64,000 bases of DNA from Gautieria morchelliformis (Eukaryota > Basidiomycota > Agaricomycetes > Gomphales > Gomphaceae). The stretch is from NCBI GenBank assembly GCA_015179125.1, contig WHVA01000123.1, forward strand, positions 124,001 through 188,000, written 5' to 3'. Below, piece by piece: positions 42,501 through 55,284 of this stretch. Every line of letters starts with the position of its first letter. The first letter of the stretch is position 1. Made by a program: the position numbers and the translations under genes. The notes under the pieces were generated by a model. The model made no database searches. It was not told where the DNA came from and saw only the letters and a list, made by a program, of their open reading frames with translations.

Positions 42501-43626
42501 GCTACTACGGCTCAGGCACCCATCTCAACCCGACTCCGGCGGCGGCGTGAAAATCGTGCCGCGCGGCGTGGGCTGGATGGGGATGGCGGCGTGCGGCGTG
42601 GATGGAGATGGCGATGGCGATGCGGCGGTGTGGGGTCGGGTTTAAAGAGCAAAGAGCAAAGCGCACCAAGACAGGAAGAAATGGAGAAACAAAAGAAAGT
42701 AAAACAGAACAAAAGAAAGTAAGACAGAACAAAAGAAACAAGAGACAAAAGAAATAAAGTAAGCACCCACTGCGGCGGGGCGTGAGAGGTGATTGGGAGG
42801 ACACGGGTGGGGATGTGGGACGGAAGGGTATGACGGGGCGTGCGGCTTATATAGGACGAAGCAGGGGTGGGAGATAGCCGGGTGGCCGGCGCGGAGGGCG
42901 GAGCGAGGGTAGACGCCGTGCGCAAAAGAGGCCGGGCGATATGAGGGCGAGACACGCAAATGAAGACGCGCGCAGGAGCGCCGGGTGATGGGGATCAGGC
43001 GCAATCGATCAGCGACGAGGAGCAGGCGGTGGGGGTGGGATCAGTGATTGATGCGGCGGGTGTTGCCAACGCATGTCGCATATCGCTGGGCGTGATGGAC
43101 GCAAGGGGATACGGGCAGGCGCGCGGCGGAGAGGGCCGGGGCAGCGGACGGCTCGCTAGAACAGCTCCGGCAGGCACGCGCGGGTGCTCGCCAGGGGCGG
43201 CGGGCAGCACGGCACCGCCACGGAGGCACGCATGGGATCTGCAGCATCGCAGGGGACGCGATTGGCTGGGCCCGCGCATGGCTGTGTCTGCACGCGGAGC
43301 CGTGCGCGCCGCGGGACGCAGATCAGGGACGCGGGCCACGCTTGCGCGGACGCTGGCGTGGGACTCCGCGAGGTCCGCGAGAGAGGGACGAAGGCGACGC
43401 CTTTGTCCCTTGCTCTCACACCCCGGGGCGCGCCCGTCTCCCGGGCCGCCCCCCGCCACCGCGCCCCCGGGGTGCGCGCGCGCCAGGCACGCACGCCATA
43501 TCGGGCGTGCGTAAATAATGCATATAATAATTACCTAATGCCTGGCGGCGCCCCTTAATAGATTTAGCACGCAGAGCTGCATTCAACCCAGCTGTCCTTT
43601 TTCCTTCCTCCCCCATCGACGACGAC
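36579..43626. other. 7 kb without a recognisable gene, upstream of the zinc-finger gene
   Basis: No frame in this stretch has a known domain or a convincing exon chain. It holds simple repeats: CTATAG x6 (39757-39792), AGCTTGG-type units (about 40020-40100), A-rich and T-rich runs (41000-41060, 41647-41658, 42400-42422), and GCC/GAGCC-type arrays (41760-41960). GC content climbs towards the zinc-finger gene at 43627. It could be a long regulatory region or hold a fast-changing gene that cannot be seen by eye. Confidence 0.5.
39757..39792. repeat. (CTATAG)6 microsatellite
   Basis: Six perfect copies of the 6-bp unit; each unit is its own reverse complement, so the array can form a hairpin. 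Confidence 0.9.
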
Positions 43627-46600
43627 ATGGACGACGACCCGCGAGCCGTCGACACTGCGACCGATGCCCAGCCCGCCTCCGCCGACACCCAGCCCAGCCC
43701 GCAGCAGCAGGGCGCGCCCAGCGCTGCCGCCGCCGCCGCCGGCGCGAACGCGAAACGCTATCGCGCCGCACCCGCGAAGACCTTTGCCTGCAGGGGCTAC
43801 GGCGAGTGTCGCATGGTCTTCTCCAGGAGCGAGCATCTCGCCAGGCATGTACGGTGCGTCCCGTTCCTTTCTTCGCCTTCGTTCCTGCGACCCGCACCGC
43901 CTTGTCGTCTGTCCCACCCATGTCTTGCCCCGCTTCTTGTCGCACACGCTTGCGTGGTGCCCGCTGCCCGCTTTGTCCTGCACACCGCGCACCCAGCGCC
44001 GCGCCGCGTACTGCTCCCGGCGGTGCCTTGCCCGTTCCTGTCCCTGTCCCTTCCCTTCCCTTCCCTGCCTCCGTCCCCGCCTCCGTCTCCGCCGCACATG
44101 CTCACCCGCCCCCCGCAGAAAACACACCGGCGAGCGCCCCTTCGCGTGCCACTGCGGCAAGCAGTTCTCCCGCCTCGACAACCTGCGCCAGCACGCACAG
44201 ACCGTCCACGCCGACAAGCAGGTCCGTGCACGCTTACGTCTTCACCCCATATCCCTTCCTCCTCGTACACGCCCACTTTCGTCGTTTTTTCGTCATGTCA
44301 TGTCTTTTTTCGTGCCTTCCCGCTGACGCCCCCCGCAGGACCAGAACGAACGCATGATGCGCGAGCTCACGACGCTCCACACCTCCATGTCCGCCGGCGC
44401 GAAGCGCGACGCCCGCAAGAAGAGCACCGGCGGCGGCGGCGGCGCGCAGGGGCACGTCGTCGGCGCGCAGGGCGGCGTCGTGCACGGCGTGGCGCACCCG
44501 CACCATGGCGCACAGGGCGCGGGCGGCGGCGGCGCGCACCCGCTGCCGCACGCGCAGCACCCGTCGCTCGCGGCGCACCAGCACCCGCACCCGCACACGC
44601 ACCAGGGGATGCACGCCCAGCAGATGCTCCCGCCGGGGATGGCCGCGCAGCAGCAGCAGCAGCAGCATGCACACCACCAGCAGCAGCAACAGCAACACGC
44701 CCAGCAGCAGCAGCAGCAGCAGCACCTCAACATGCTCCCGCTCCTCGGCATGCCCGTTCCCGGCATGTCCATGCAAGGCGTCGGCGTCGGCGTCGGCGTG
44801 GGTGCGCTCGGCATGGGCGTGGGCGGCTCCCCGCTGCCCATGCACGCCGCGCTCGCGCAGCAGGGCCCGGGCCCGCTGCAGATGCAGCCGCAGATGCAGG
44901 TCGGCATGGGCATGGGCGGCGCGCTGGGCGTGGGCGCGCAGATGCAGGTCGGGGTCGGCGCGGGGCTTATCGGGCCCGGGCAGACGCCCGCGCACCTCGC
45001 GCACCAGCACCCGCACGCACACGCACACGCACACGCACAGCACCCGCACCCGCACGGACACATGCACGCGCAGAGCATGTCGGTGCTGGGGGTCAAGCAG
45101 GAGGAGGGCGAGTGGGGCGCGGGGCAAGGGGGCGGTGGGGGCGCGCCAGGGGGGCAGGGAGGCGGCGCGTGCGCCCGGGGACGAGCGCGGGGTATGAGGG
45201 GAGCGGGGGTGCGTGATATTTTATTTATTTGTTGTTTTGGGGGTGGTTGTGCTGACGGGTTTTCGTTTGTGCAGGCTTCGACGCGCCGGCGGGCGCGTAC
45301 GGGCGCACGTGGGACCAGACGGAGGCGCACGCGTGGGCGCAGCAGCAGCAGCAGCAGCGCCGGGGACGGGAGGGGAGCGACGAGGGCCGGGGGCACCACC
45401 AAAACGACCAGAACCAGGGACAGAACCCGAACCATAATCAGAGTCAGAACCAGAGTCAGACCGGCCAGCACCAGAACCAGAACCAGGGCCACACTCAAAA
45501 CCACACCGCGCACGAAGACCACGGCCACGGGCAGAACACCCAAAACGGGCACCACGAGCACGGCCAGCACGCGGCGGGGTTTGGGACCTCGGCGGCCCGT
45601 GGTGGGGCTGCGACTGAGTACATGGACGATGCGGAATGTGAGTAGCGTGTTCTCCCCCGGTGCCCGCTGGCGCACGCAGCGCTGATTCCCCGCCCCCCCT
45701 CCCCCTTCCCTCCCTCCCTCTCCCTTCTCCCTTCTCCTTCTCCCTTCTCCCTCTCCCTTCTCCATTCACCCTTCTCCCTTCTTCCTTTCCCTTCTCCCTT
45801 CTCCTCGCTCCCCGCTCCCTCCCTCACGCACGCACGCAGCACACACACACACAAACACACACGCGCATAATACGGTCGGCAACGACCCGACCCGGTCCTT
45901 TCGGGGGGACGGGCAGTCCTTTCGAGGGGATTTTCGGGGGAGGGGGGTGAGTTTCGCGGGGGCGGGGGCGGGGGCGACGGGTCCTTTCGGGGCCCTCCTT
46001 TCGCGGCGACGCACACGCACAGCCCGCCTTTCGAGATGGTGCCGCACACGCTGAGCCCGGCGCTCGTGCCCATGCCCACGGCGCTGCCCCTGCCCCCGGC
46101 GCTGCCTCTGCCGCTCCCGCTCCCCACGGCGCGCCCGCCGCGGAGCCCTTTTGGCACGGCGAGCAGCCACAGCAACACGACGCAGGCCACGGAGCCGGCC
46201 AGTCCTTTCGGGACGCCCGCGCTGGGGGGCGCGCGGAGGGGCAGTATGCAGATGCACCCGCACCCGGCCAGTCCTTTCGGAGCCCCGCCGCCGGCCAGTC
46301 CTTTCGTGGCCCCGCCGCGGGCGCCCACGCGCGCGGCGCGGGCGGGGACGACATCGATCTCGATCTCGACAGCGACCCCGACACCGCACACGCACACGCA
46401 CACGACCACGACCACGACCACCTCGAGCACGCCCGCGCCGCACACCCGCACAACCCCTCAGAGCCCCCACCCCGCGGTGGGGGCCATTCCTTTCTCGCCA
46501 GGCGGCTCCCCGCGCGCACCCCCAGCCCCGGGTCCGGGCCCGGGCCCGCGCCCCCCAGTCCCAGCGTCTCTCTCTCGCCCCGCTCCGTCGCGTCCGCCGC

Positions 46601-48377
46601 ATCCGACGGCGGGCCCGGCGCCGGCCGGGCTCGCGGGGCGCCGCAGCGCGGCGAGCCACCTCAGCCTCGACCTCGCGCCGGGCGCGAGTGGGAGCAGCGC
46701 GTGGGCGCCGGCGGGCGGGGCGGCGATGATGAGCGCGCCGCTGCGCCCGCGCAGCAGCGTCGCGCCGGCGCAGCAGGCGATGAGCATCTCGCCGCATCTC
46801 CTGCATCCGCACGCGCCGGGGCAGGCGCACCCGCATCCGCTTTCGCTGGGCCCGGAGCTGGGATCGTACTTCCCGAGCCCTTTGCCGTGCGCCCCGGGAC
46901 CGCGCCCGCCGGGTACGGGTATGGCGGGTGGCGCGGGGCCGGCGGGGGCGGGGGCGGGAGTGGAGGCGGGGGCGGGGGTGGGGGCGGAGGGGGGCCCGGT
47001 GGAGGTGGCGGGGTGGACGGCGTTTCAGGGTATGGATATGGATATGGATATGGATATGGACATGGATATGGAGGCGGGTATGCCGGGGGCGGGGGGGCTG
47101 GCGGAGTGGGGCAGCATGTTCCAGCAGCAGCAGGAGCAGCCGCAGGGCCAGGGGCTGGGGCAGGGGCTGGAGCAGGGGCAGGAGGGGGTCCCCCAGGCTC
47201 CGCAGGCGGGCTTCGCGTCCTCCTCCCCGCCCCACACGCACACGGCGTGGGACGGCGAGATGGACCTGGAGTATATGGAGATGGAGATGTTCGTGGAGGC
47301 GCAGCAGCAGCAACAGCAGCAGCAACAGCAGCAGCAGGGTACGAGCCCGGGTCTCCTCCCGGCGCGTACGACTCTCCCTTTTCATTCCACCCCCCCGGGC
47401 TCGGCGCCCCTGCCCCTTCCCCCGCCGCCGCCCCCGCACACGCACACGCACCCGCATACGCACACGCACACGCACGGGAGCCGCCCGCGCAGCCGCTCGC
47501 GGGGCCTGGCGTCGGGCTCAACTTCCCGCGCAAGCGCGCCGCGCCCGACAGCGACTTCGATGCCCACGGGCGCGCCGGCGGCGGGGAGCGCCCCGCGACG
47601 GGCGCCAGCAGCCGCCCGCAGTCCCGCCGGCTCTCCCTCATGGAGATCTGCAATGACGCCCCGCAGTCCCCGCCCGCCTCTGCACACGGACGCGCCGGCG
47701 CCGGGGGCGGGGCAGGGGGCGGCGGGCGCGGGCAGCGGCTTCTTCCCGTTTCAAGACCCACCACGGCCGACGCGCGCCCCTTCCCATCCCCCCTCGCGGC
47801 CGTCGCCGTCTCTGCCGCAGACGCAGATTCAGACGCAGACGCAGACGCAGGCGGGGACGGGGACGGGGACGGGGGCGGGGGCGGCGCCGGGTCGCCTCCC
47901 GCCGCGAGCCCATTCGCATTCTCTGCCGGCCACGCCCACGCCGGGGCCGAGCAGCACCAGCAGCGCGAGCGGGAGCGGGAGCGCGCCCCCGCTCCCGCTC
48001 TCGCTCCACGCGCTGCAGACGCAGTACATGCACATGCTCCCGCAGCTCGCGGCTCTCCACGCGCCGCCCCCGCCGCCGCCGCCGCCGCCCGCGTTCTTTC
48101 CCCCCGACCTCCTCGCGGCCCTGCAGCCGCACCCGCACCCGCAGTCGCAGTCGCATCCCCCGGGAGCGTCAGCGGCAGCGGGCACAGCGGGAGCGGCGCC
48201 GGCAGCGGCGCCGGGAGCGCCCCCGTATCCCCTGCCCTTTCCGTTTCTGCCCCCGCAAAGCCCGCCGGCAGCCCCGCGCACACGCCCCTTTCCGCACGCG
48301 CGGCCGCCGTCGACGGCCTCGGGGGCGGAGGCGTCGGCGTCGGCGTCGCCGCCCAGAGCGGCGGCCTCCGAGTTTGA
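43627..48377 (+). CDS. C2H2 zinc-finger transcription factor with long low-complexity tail
   Basis: Exons 43627-43853, 44119-44221, 44339-45191 and 45275-45637 are well supported by phase; a fifth exon begins somewhere between about 45840 and 46036 (45917 keeps phase). Two fingers straddle intron 1: C55/C61-H74/H78 ([19 protein letters not shown]) and C86/C88-H101/H106 ([18 protein letters not shown]), as in Msn2-like fungal regulators; the second has an unusual one-residue gap between its cysteines. The tail has His/Pro, Gln, MD and Gly runs and repeated SPF[GV] blocks. In the last exon two frames are open: one carries DMDMDM and [19 protein letters not shown] up to a 12-Gln run ending at 47337; the next frame carries [29 protein letters not shown] and [15 protein letters not shown] and stops at 48377. 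A frame change at the Gln run is likely. Alternative end: 48426. Confidence 0.72.
47302..47337 (+). repeat. CAG/CAA repeat (12 Gln codons)
   Basis: Twelve glutamine codons in the last exon of the zinc-finger gene. The conserved-looking protein sequence is in one frame before the run and in another frame after it. Confidence 0.85.
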
Positions 48378-48862
48378 CCTCGCGGGCGGCGTCGGCGTGG
48401 TGGATCCCAGCCATAATATGGGCTAGCGTCCCGTTTTCCGAGTCTACCTTTTGTTTTACCTTTTTTCCTTTTTTTTTTTCTTTCCCGCATCGTCTCGTTT
48501 TACTGCTAATGAGTATCGAAATGTTTTTGGTCGTGTTCAAGGGACGACAGAGGGTCCGTCCGTGTTTATTCCCTCTTCGTTTTACCTGCCCGTTACCCCA
48601 CTATTAATTATCGCTCTGGCTATCCCTTATGCAGTTATAAAATCACCCCGCGAGTTTTCTGTTCTCAATGCCGTTTGTGCTCGTTGATACTGTAATGGAT
48701 GTAATTTCCGACCGAGTCCTGTCTTACTTTTCACTTCCTTCCGTCCCTTTTTGTTTTTTTTTTCATGACAAAGTCTTTGTATCATACGCTATTATCGCAC
48801 ATCGTGTCTGAGCATCGTATCTGAGAAGCATTCCCATTGCAAACAGCAGCCCCGGACCCGGA
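48378..48862. terminator. Convergent 3' regions of the zinc-finger gene and actin
   Basis: About 485 bp between a plus-strand and a minus-strand stop codon. Pyrimidine-rich on the plus strand (48451-48482, 48748-48765). Holds the 3' untranslated parts and poly(A) sites of both genes; no precise signal is claimed. Confidence 0.4.
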
Positions 48863-50566
<1,704 letters not shown>

Positions 50567-50634
50567 GGTATACAGTCGATGGGGTTAGGGTAGGTGGTAG
50601 ATGAAAGTGGATGAAAAAGGTAGAAAGAGGTCGG

Positions 50635-50642
50635 CTTTATAA
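50635..50642 (-). promoter_or_regulatory. TATA-like box and CT-rich tract upstream of actin
   Basis: TTATAAAG on the minus strand, about 70 nt before the actin ATG, followed by a pyrimidine-rich run down to the start codon. This pairing is common in strongly expressed fungal genes. Function is inferred from position. Confidence 0.5.
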
Positions 50643-52424
50643 CGGTGGAAGCAAATTGCTGCGAAGGGCGGCGCAGACTGATATGACAGACGCGCACAGC
50701 CTCCCACGGTCACACCCCTCGCCGGGACCGCAGCTGGCATGCTACGCCGCGACGCTTCGGATTAACCTGGTCCAATACATAAAGTAGATGCAACGCAACA
50801 ACGCCTCTGCCCTTCGGAGGTACTTTTCCGTGCGATATCCGAGTAAGTACTCGGTGTGTACTTGCCATCTTTCTCTGCTTCTGCCATGTAAGGTGAGCAA
50901 GGGCGACAGAGTATACCGTAGCGAGGCGTGACCATGACTGTGGGATCTGGAGGTGACACCATACTGAGCGGTGTTGGCGGAACGCGTGCGATGGGTAATA
51001 TCTCTCGTGTAACACTCCCGAGCTCAGCTTCATGCTCATGAGTGAAATGCAACTTCCCTCACAGGAGCCATGGTAATGGGCCTTAGGACCGGTTCTGGAC
51101 TGGGGACCGTCACGTCGTTGCCCCGGGATCATCAACGCCAACGGCTATTCATCTGGCAATCTGGTGTTCCCAGTGTTGTGCATATTCCAGTTATGTACCA
51201 TGTACATCCCTAACACTCGAATCGAATCGGTCGTCTGGGCCTCTTGTCCCCAATATTGCCCTGTCGTTGGCCATATGAGCCTATGGCGCTGGCATTTCCG
51301 CACCCCCCGAGAAATTCAGCTTGAGGTCCTGCCGCATGCATACACTCTTCCTAGATGCAATTCTTGAGTACAGGAAATTCCGAAACTTTCAAATCCTGCC
51401 TTACAAAAGCCCTAAGACAGACTCGGGCTCCTGACTCGAAGGGGCTCTCCTCGTCGGAATCCCCCATCCTTTACATTGTTGCTTTTCATTACCATCAGCG
51501 CCCCCTCCTCGTTGTCTCCTGCGTTCTCGGGAAAAACTACGTCATCAGCCCCTTTATTCACACCACCAAACTGTTCTGGCTCCTGCCAGTCACACAGCTG
51601 AAAATGATGACGTACTGCAAGACGATCAGATCAATAAAGCATTGTTGGGGCGGAGAGCCATAAAGGCAGATACATCAACGTCCAAGTTCATCCACGAGAG
51701 GATAAGATATTTTGTCTCTTTCTCTTTCTTTGTTTCCTTTTTTTGGGGGGGCGGGCGCAAACATTCCTTCTTTCATCCGCTAACTTTTTTAATCAACCTA
51801 ACTGCACCACGTTTAGATCCGGCCGGTGGCGGGTGTGTCAGCTGCCTGTATACGTGCGTGCCTAGCATCCCCATTCCCCATTCGTCCTTGTTCTTCTTAT
51901 TGTCACCATCATCATCATCATCACGTCGTCGTCATTATTCCTTTGTTGTTTTTTATTCCTTTGTTTTGTTTTTTTCTTTCGTCGTGGTATATATACAGCA
52001 AGCAGGTGCCGGCTCCAACCAACTCCCCACGCCCCGCCCCGCATCTCCACCTCTATTTCCATCCTACAGCCACGCCATCCCCGCCCTATCCCGCCACCCC
52101 CTACATCCGGCCACCCCGCGCGCGTGTCTCTCGCGCCGCCGCGGTGGCCGGGTGTATTTGACTGGTTGGGATAGGCCATGGTGAGGTAGGTTGGTACGGG
52201 GGTGTGTGTGATGCGGGTTCGTGTCTGCAACGTGCACATGTGATTTTTTCTTTGTCGTTTCATCTTATTGTCATCATCATCATCATCGCCATTATTCTTG
52301 TTTCCGTTGTGGTATATACAGCGAGAACCCGTTCACTCAGACCCAAGAAAAGTGGCTTGGCGGCGCGGGCGGGATGAACCCATACGATTGTGAAAGGAAT
52401 GTAAAGAGAGCAAGACATATGAAG
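50643..52424. other. 1.8 kb upstream of actin, no clear gene; contains a spaced direct repeat
   Basis: No domain-bearing frame. Two related blocks, about 51898-52001 and 52264-52322, share TCATCATCATCATC runs, CATTATTC and a GTGGTATATACAGC-type end. T-rich runs lie at 51716-51750 and 51938-51980. The actin promoter lies in its left part. Confidence 0.45.
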
Positions 52425-52640
52425 CACTCGTGAGGTATACAACGGGAAAGATGTCTCCCTTGTTGTATCACTGCGCGAGCTGGTAATGTCCACAATCCTG
52501 CGGTATTCATTATCGTCCACACGCCGACATCTTTGAACTTCAGGACAGTTTTTACTGGTTTTTGTGCGGGGAGGCGCATCTTCAGCTTCAGATGCCTTCG
52601 AGAGAGACTTCTGTGACTCTTCAGCGCTGCATGCAGTTTA
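52425..52640 (-). pseudogene. Dispersed relic of ABC transporter exon 1 and promoter
   Basis: Minus-strand codons KPVKTVLKFKDVGVWTIM and LWTLPARAVIQQGR match the ABC transporter's KPAKTVLEFKELGVWTVM and SWTLPGRAVIQQGR. Just upstream, GCTGAAGAGTCA and TTAGCGCCAT match promoter sequence 100-150 bp before that gene's ATG. In this copy the promoter block is joined almost directly to codon 8 or so, so the start codon has been deleted. Likeness ends after HECF. Confidence 0.7.
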
Positions 52641-52858
52641 ATTAGCGCCATACAGAGGGTCTAATACTCAAGCTAGAGTAACTAGCCAAGGACAATATTA
52701 TAATCATAAACGCTGTGACAGCTCCAAAATCTTTGAACTCGATTGTCTCACCGTGTCAGGCTGTGTAACAGGAAAAGCGTCCACACGCTGTCTCCCAGAC
52801 CAATCATAACAGCGCTCTCTTCAAATTTTCACAATATCACAGGTGTGATGCATCATGT

Positions 52859-53811
52859 CTATTTGCCACCGCGGAACACACTCAGAAGAGCGAAACAGCC
52901 ATAGAGTAGCCCGACAGGATAAGCGACCAGAAAACGTTGGTCAGACATGCGGAGGACCGCCACGAATATGCCAGACGCTGCGTATGTGCACCACAGGACA
53001 GAGAGTAGGGAGAGAAGGTATCCGATTAAGCCGCTGTAGGGGAGATTTAGAACCAACGAGGAAAAAATAAACAACTTAGCCTACTCAAGTGCGACCATGA
53101 TGCTGACTGCGCCAACTCCAACCATTGGAAGGAGGCAATATCCGAGCACAGATGCCACGCGATAGGCATCGATACCAGCTTCACTCATCAAGTTGAGGAG
53201 CGTGTAGAGTGAAGCAGTACCAAGAAGGGCGACACCATAAATGGACCCAAACTGGGGAGAGCCTGACTGAGAGATGTAGAGACATCAGGTACTATCGATC
53301 AGGACACATGGTTCAGACGACGCACAAATAATAGGAACGTGGCAAATGAAAAATAGAAAATAAGTGGTCCCGCGAGGTCAGCATCGTCCATGATATGTTC
53401 ATCTATGCGCCGCAGAGGGTTCAATACTGTCATTGATCTGGCCCGAATGTGGGAGAAGTTGATCCCCAACTCTATGGATAGGAGCGAGCGTAAGGGCGGC
53501 CTCGTGTCCGGCCCTCTTCATTGAGGCTTCAACGACTTACCCTCAAGTAATGGCGGTTCCCCCTCGAACCCACCCGTCCCGAAAGCACTCCACCATCCTG
53601 CACTTTGCTGGATGTTTCCGCCGAATGATGAGCTTCCTCCCACCCCACCAGCTGTTACATGACCATCGAGGCTGGGTCGTGCGCCAGGAAAGTCGTTCGA
53701 GGGACCTGCGCTGTAAAATTGCAGTGGTGTACTACTGCTTCCAGCATGAACCTGTGGTGCGTATGGTTGTTGGTAGGGACTTCCAGCAGTGCCGTAATGG
53801 TCGGAGAACAT
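52859..53811 (-). CDS. YIP1: Yip1-family Golgi/ER membrane protein (YIPF5 type), 257 aa, 4 exons
   Basis: Exons: 53541-53811, 53326-53471, 53085-53266, 52859-53033; 258 codons with the stop; introns 69, 59 and 51 nt, all GT-AG. The cytosolic N-terminus is Gly/Ser/Pro/Gln-rich (MFSDHYGTAGSPYQQPYAPQ) and ends in the conserved EPPLLEELGINF. The Yip1 domain follows: VLNPLRRIDEHIMDDADLAG, then about five hydrophobic segments (GSIYGVALLGTASLYTLLNL, DAYRVASVLGYCLLPM, GLIGYLLSLLSVLWCTYAAS, LLYGCFALLSVF). The DLAGP and GYxxLP motifs are family hallmarks. Yip1 works with Yif1 and Ypt/Rab GTPases in vesicle formation between ER and Golgi. Its start codon lies 84 bp from that of NSA2 on the other strand. 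Confidence 0.92.
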
Positions 53812-53895
53812 GAAATAAGTAGTACTGAATGCAGACGTGGACGAGACTGTGACACGAACCCAGTCACCACATGTAGGCGCTTGTTCTTCTACACC
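53812..53895. promoter_or_regulatory. 84-bp shared promoter of YIP1 and NSA2
   Basis: The only sequence between the two divergent start codons. Both untranslated leaders and both transcription starts must fit here or overlap the other gene. Confidence 0.65.
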
Positions 53896-55062
53896 ATGGT
53901 GAGTGGCAAATTGCACAGGAAGACCGCCTTGCTTACTTCTTTTCTTCGTAACAGCCGCAGGTATGTATTGCTGAAGTATAATCTGAGACTATCTCACATG
54001 CATGTCAGAACGAGTATATCGAAGAACACATCAAACGACATGGACGGCGGTTAGACTTTTACGAGCGGAAGTGAGTGCTTGACCACATCTTTACCCTGCT
54101 ACCCTCAGTTCATCACCTTTCAGACGCAAGCGTTTAGCGCGTGAAAGCCATCGCGCTTCGGCGGTTTCCCAAAAAGTCTTTGGTATCAAAGCCAAGCTCC
54201 TGCATAAAAAGCGGCATGCCGAAAAAGTCCAGCTCCGTAAAACCCTCAAGGCTCACGACGAGCGCAATGTCAAGCAGTCCGATGCACAGTCCACCCCAGA
54301 TGGAGCCCTGCCTACATATCTTCTCGACCGAGAAGGCCAGAAGGATGCGAAAGCACTTAGCTCGGCACTGAAACAAAAACGCAAGGACAAGGCAGCAAAA
54401 TACTCGGTTCCACTCCCGAAAGTGCGAGGTATCGCAGAAGAGGAGATGTTCAAAGTGATGCGCACCGGGAAAAATAAAAGCAAAGCATGGAAACGTATGG
54501 TGACGAAGGCAACCTTCGTCGGTGAAGGGTTTACAAGAAAGCCAGTCAAGATGGAGAGATTCGTCCGGCCAATGGCCTTACGATTCAAGAGAGCGAATGT
54601 GACACATCGTGAGACTTTTCCCGTACTCGAGGTCGGATGTGCGCTGAGGAATACATTTGAACAGCTGACTTGAAAGCAACCTTTCAACTATCTATCATTG
54701 GGGTAAAGAAGAACCCTCAGTCACCAATGTATACACAACTCGGTGTCATGACGAAGGGTACTATTATTGAGGTTAATGTATCTGAACTTGGTATGGTCAC
54801 GACGGGCGGCAAGGTAAGCATCACTTCTGCCGATTATGCAACATGGTTTGACTGAAATCCCATCAAGGTTGTCTTCGGCAAGTACGCGCAGGTCACGAAC
54901 AACCCTGTACGTTTTCTTTTATTTGCGACGCTGAGAGTGGATCGTTGATAGATGAGATATCTCCAGGAAAACGACGGGTGCATAAATGCCGTACTCTGTA
55001 TGTTCCTTTCGTCTGATGCGTTGAATGTTATTCTGACTGACCGTCACTTTTTAGTGGTGTAA
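53896..55062 (+). CDS. NSA2: Ribosome biogenesis protein NSA2, 260 aa, 8 exons
   Basis: Exons: 53896-53898, 53955-53960, 54009-54070, 54124-54608, 54665-54813, 54868-54906, 54967-54997, 55055-55062; 261 codons with the stop, the usual length of NSA2. Exon 1 is the ATG alone (followed by GTGAGT) and exon 2 is 6 nt (CCGCAG), giving MPQ before [16 protein letters not shown]. Other landmarks: basic [61 protein letters not shown] and the C-terminal INAVLLV. NSA2 is a nuclear/nucleolar assembly factor of the pre-60S subunit, needed for 27S pre-rRNA processing. The start choice rests on the conserved MPQN start of the family. Confidence 0.95.
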
Positions 55063-55284
55063 TGCTCCCTGGAGCTATGAACGTCGATACCTCTCATATG
55101 GCCACCCTGTTACCAAGTCCTACGATGATATGAACATACCGTCGCGGTATAGTGGTTTACAAGTAGAACTAACGGATATCAGGTGTTTGAAACTACGCTT
55201 GCAGCTGACCGTGACATGTGGCATCTCAGAATTACATGTTGTCAGCAGTTTAGCTACAGAATCACAAAACTCGAGGTAATAACA

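Noticed and set aside
36579..43626. tRNA or rRNA genes in the large gap
   Set aside because: I looked for B-box-like GGTTCGAATC words with partner stems and found none that folds convincingly; a tRNAscan run would settle it.
44293..45765. 490-codon open frame on the minus strand opposite the zinc-finger gene
   Set aside because: It is a mirror of GC-rich coding DNA: Cys/Pro/Ala runs opposite Gly/Gln/His runs, with no domain and no exon logic.
45766..48490. 569- and 609-codon minus-strand frames opposite the zinc-finger tail
   Set aside because: Arg/Pro/Ala low-complexity frames produced by very high GC; the plus strand carries the motif-bearing protein.
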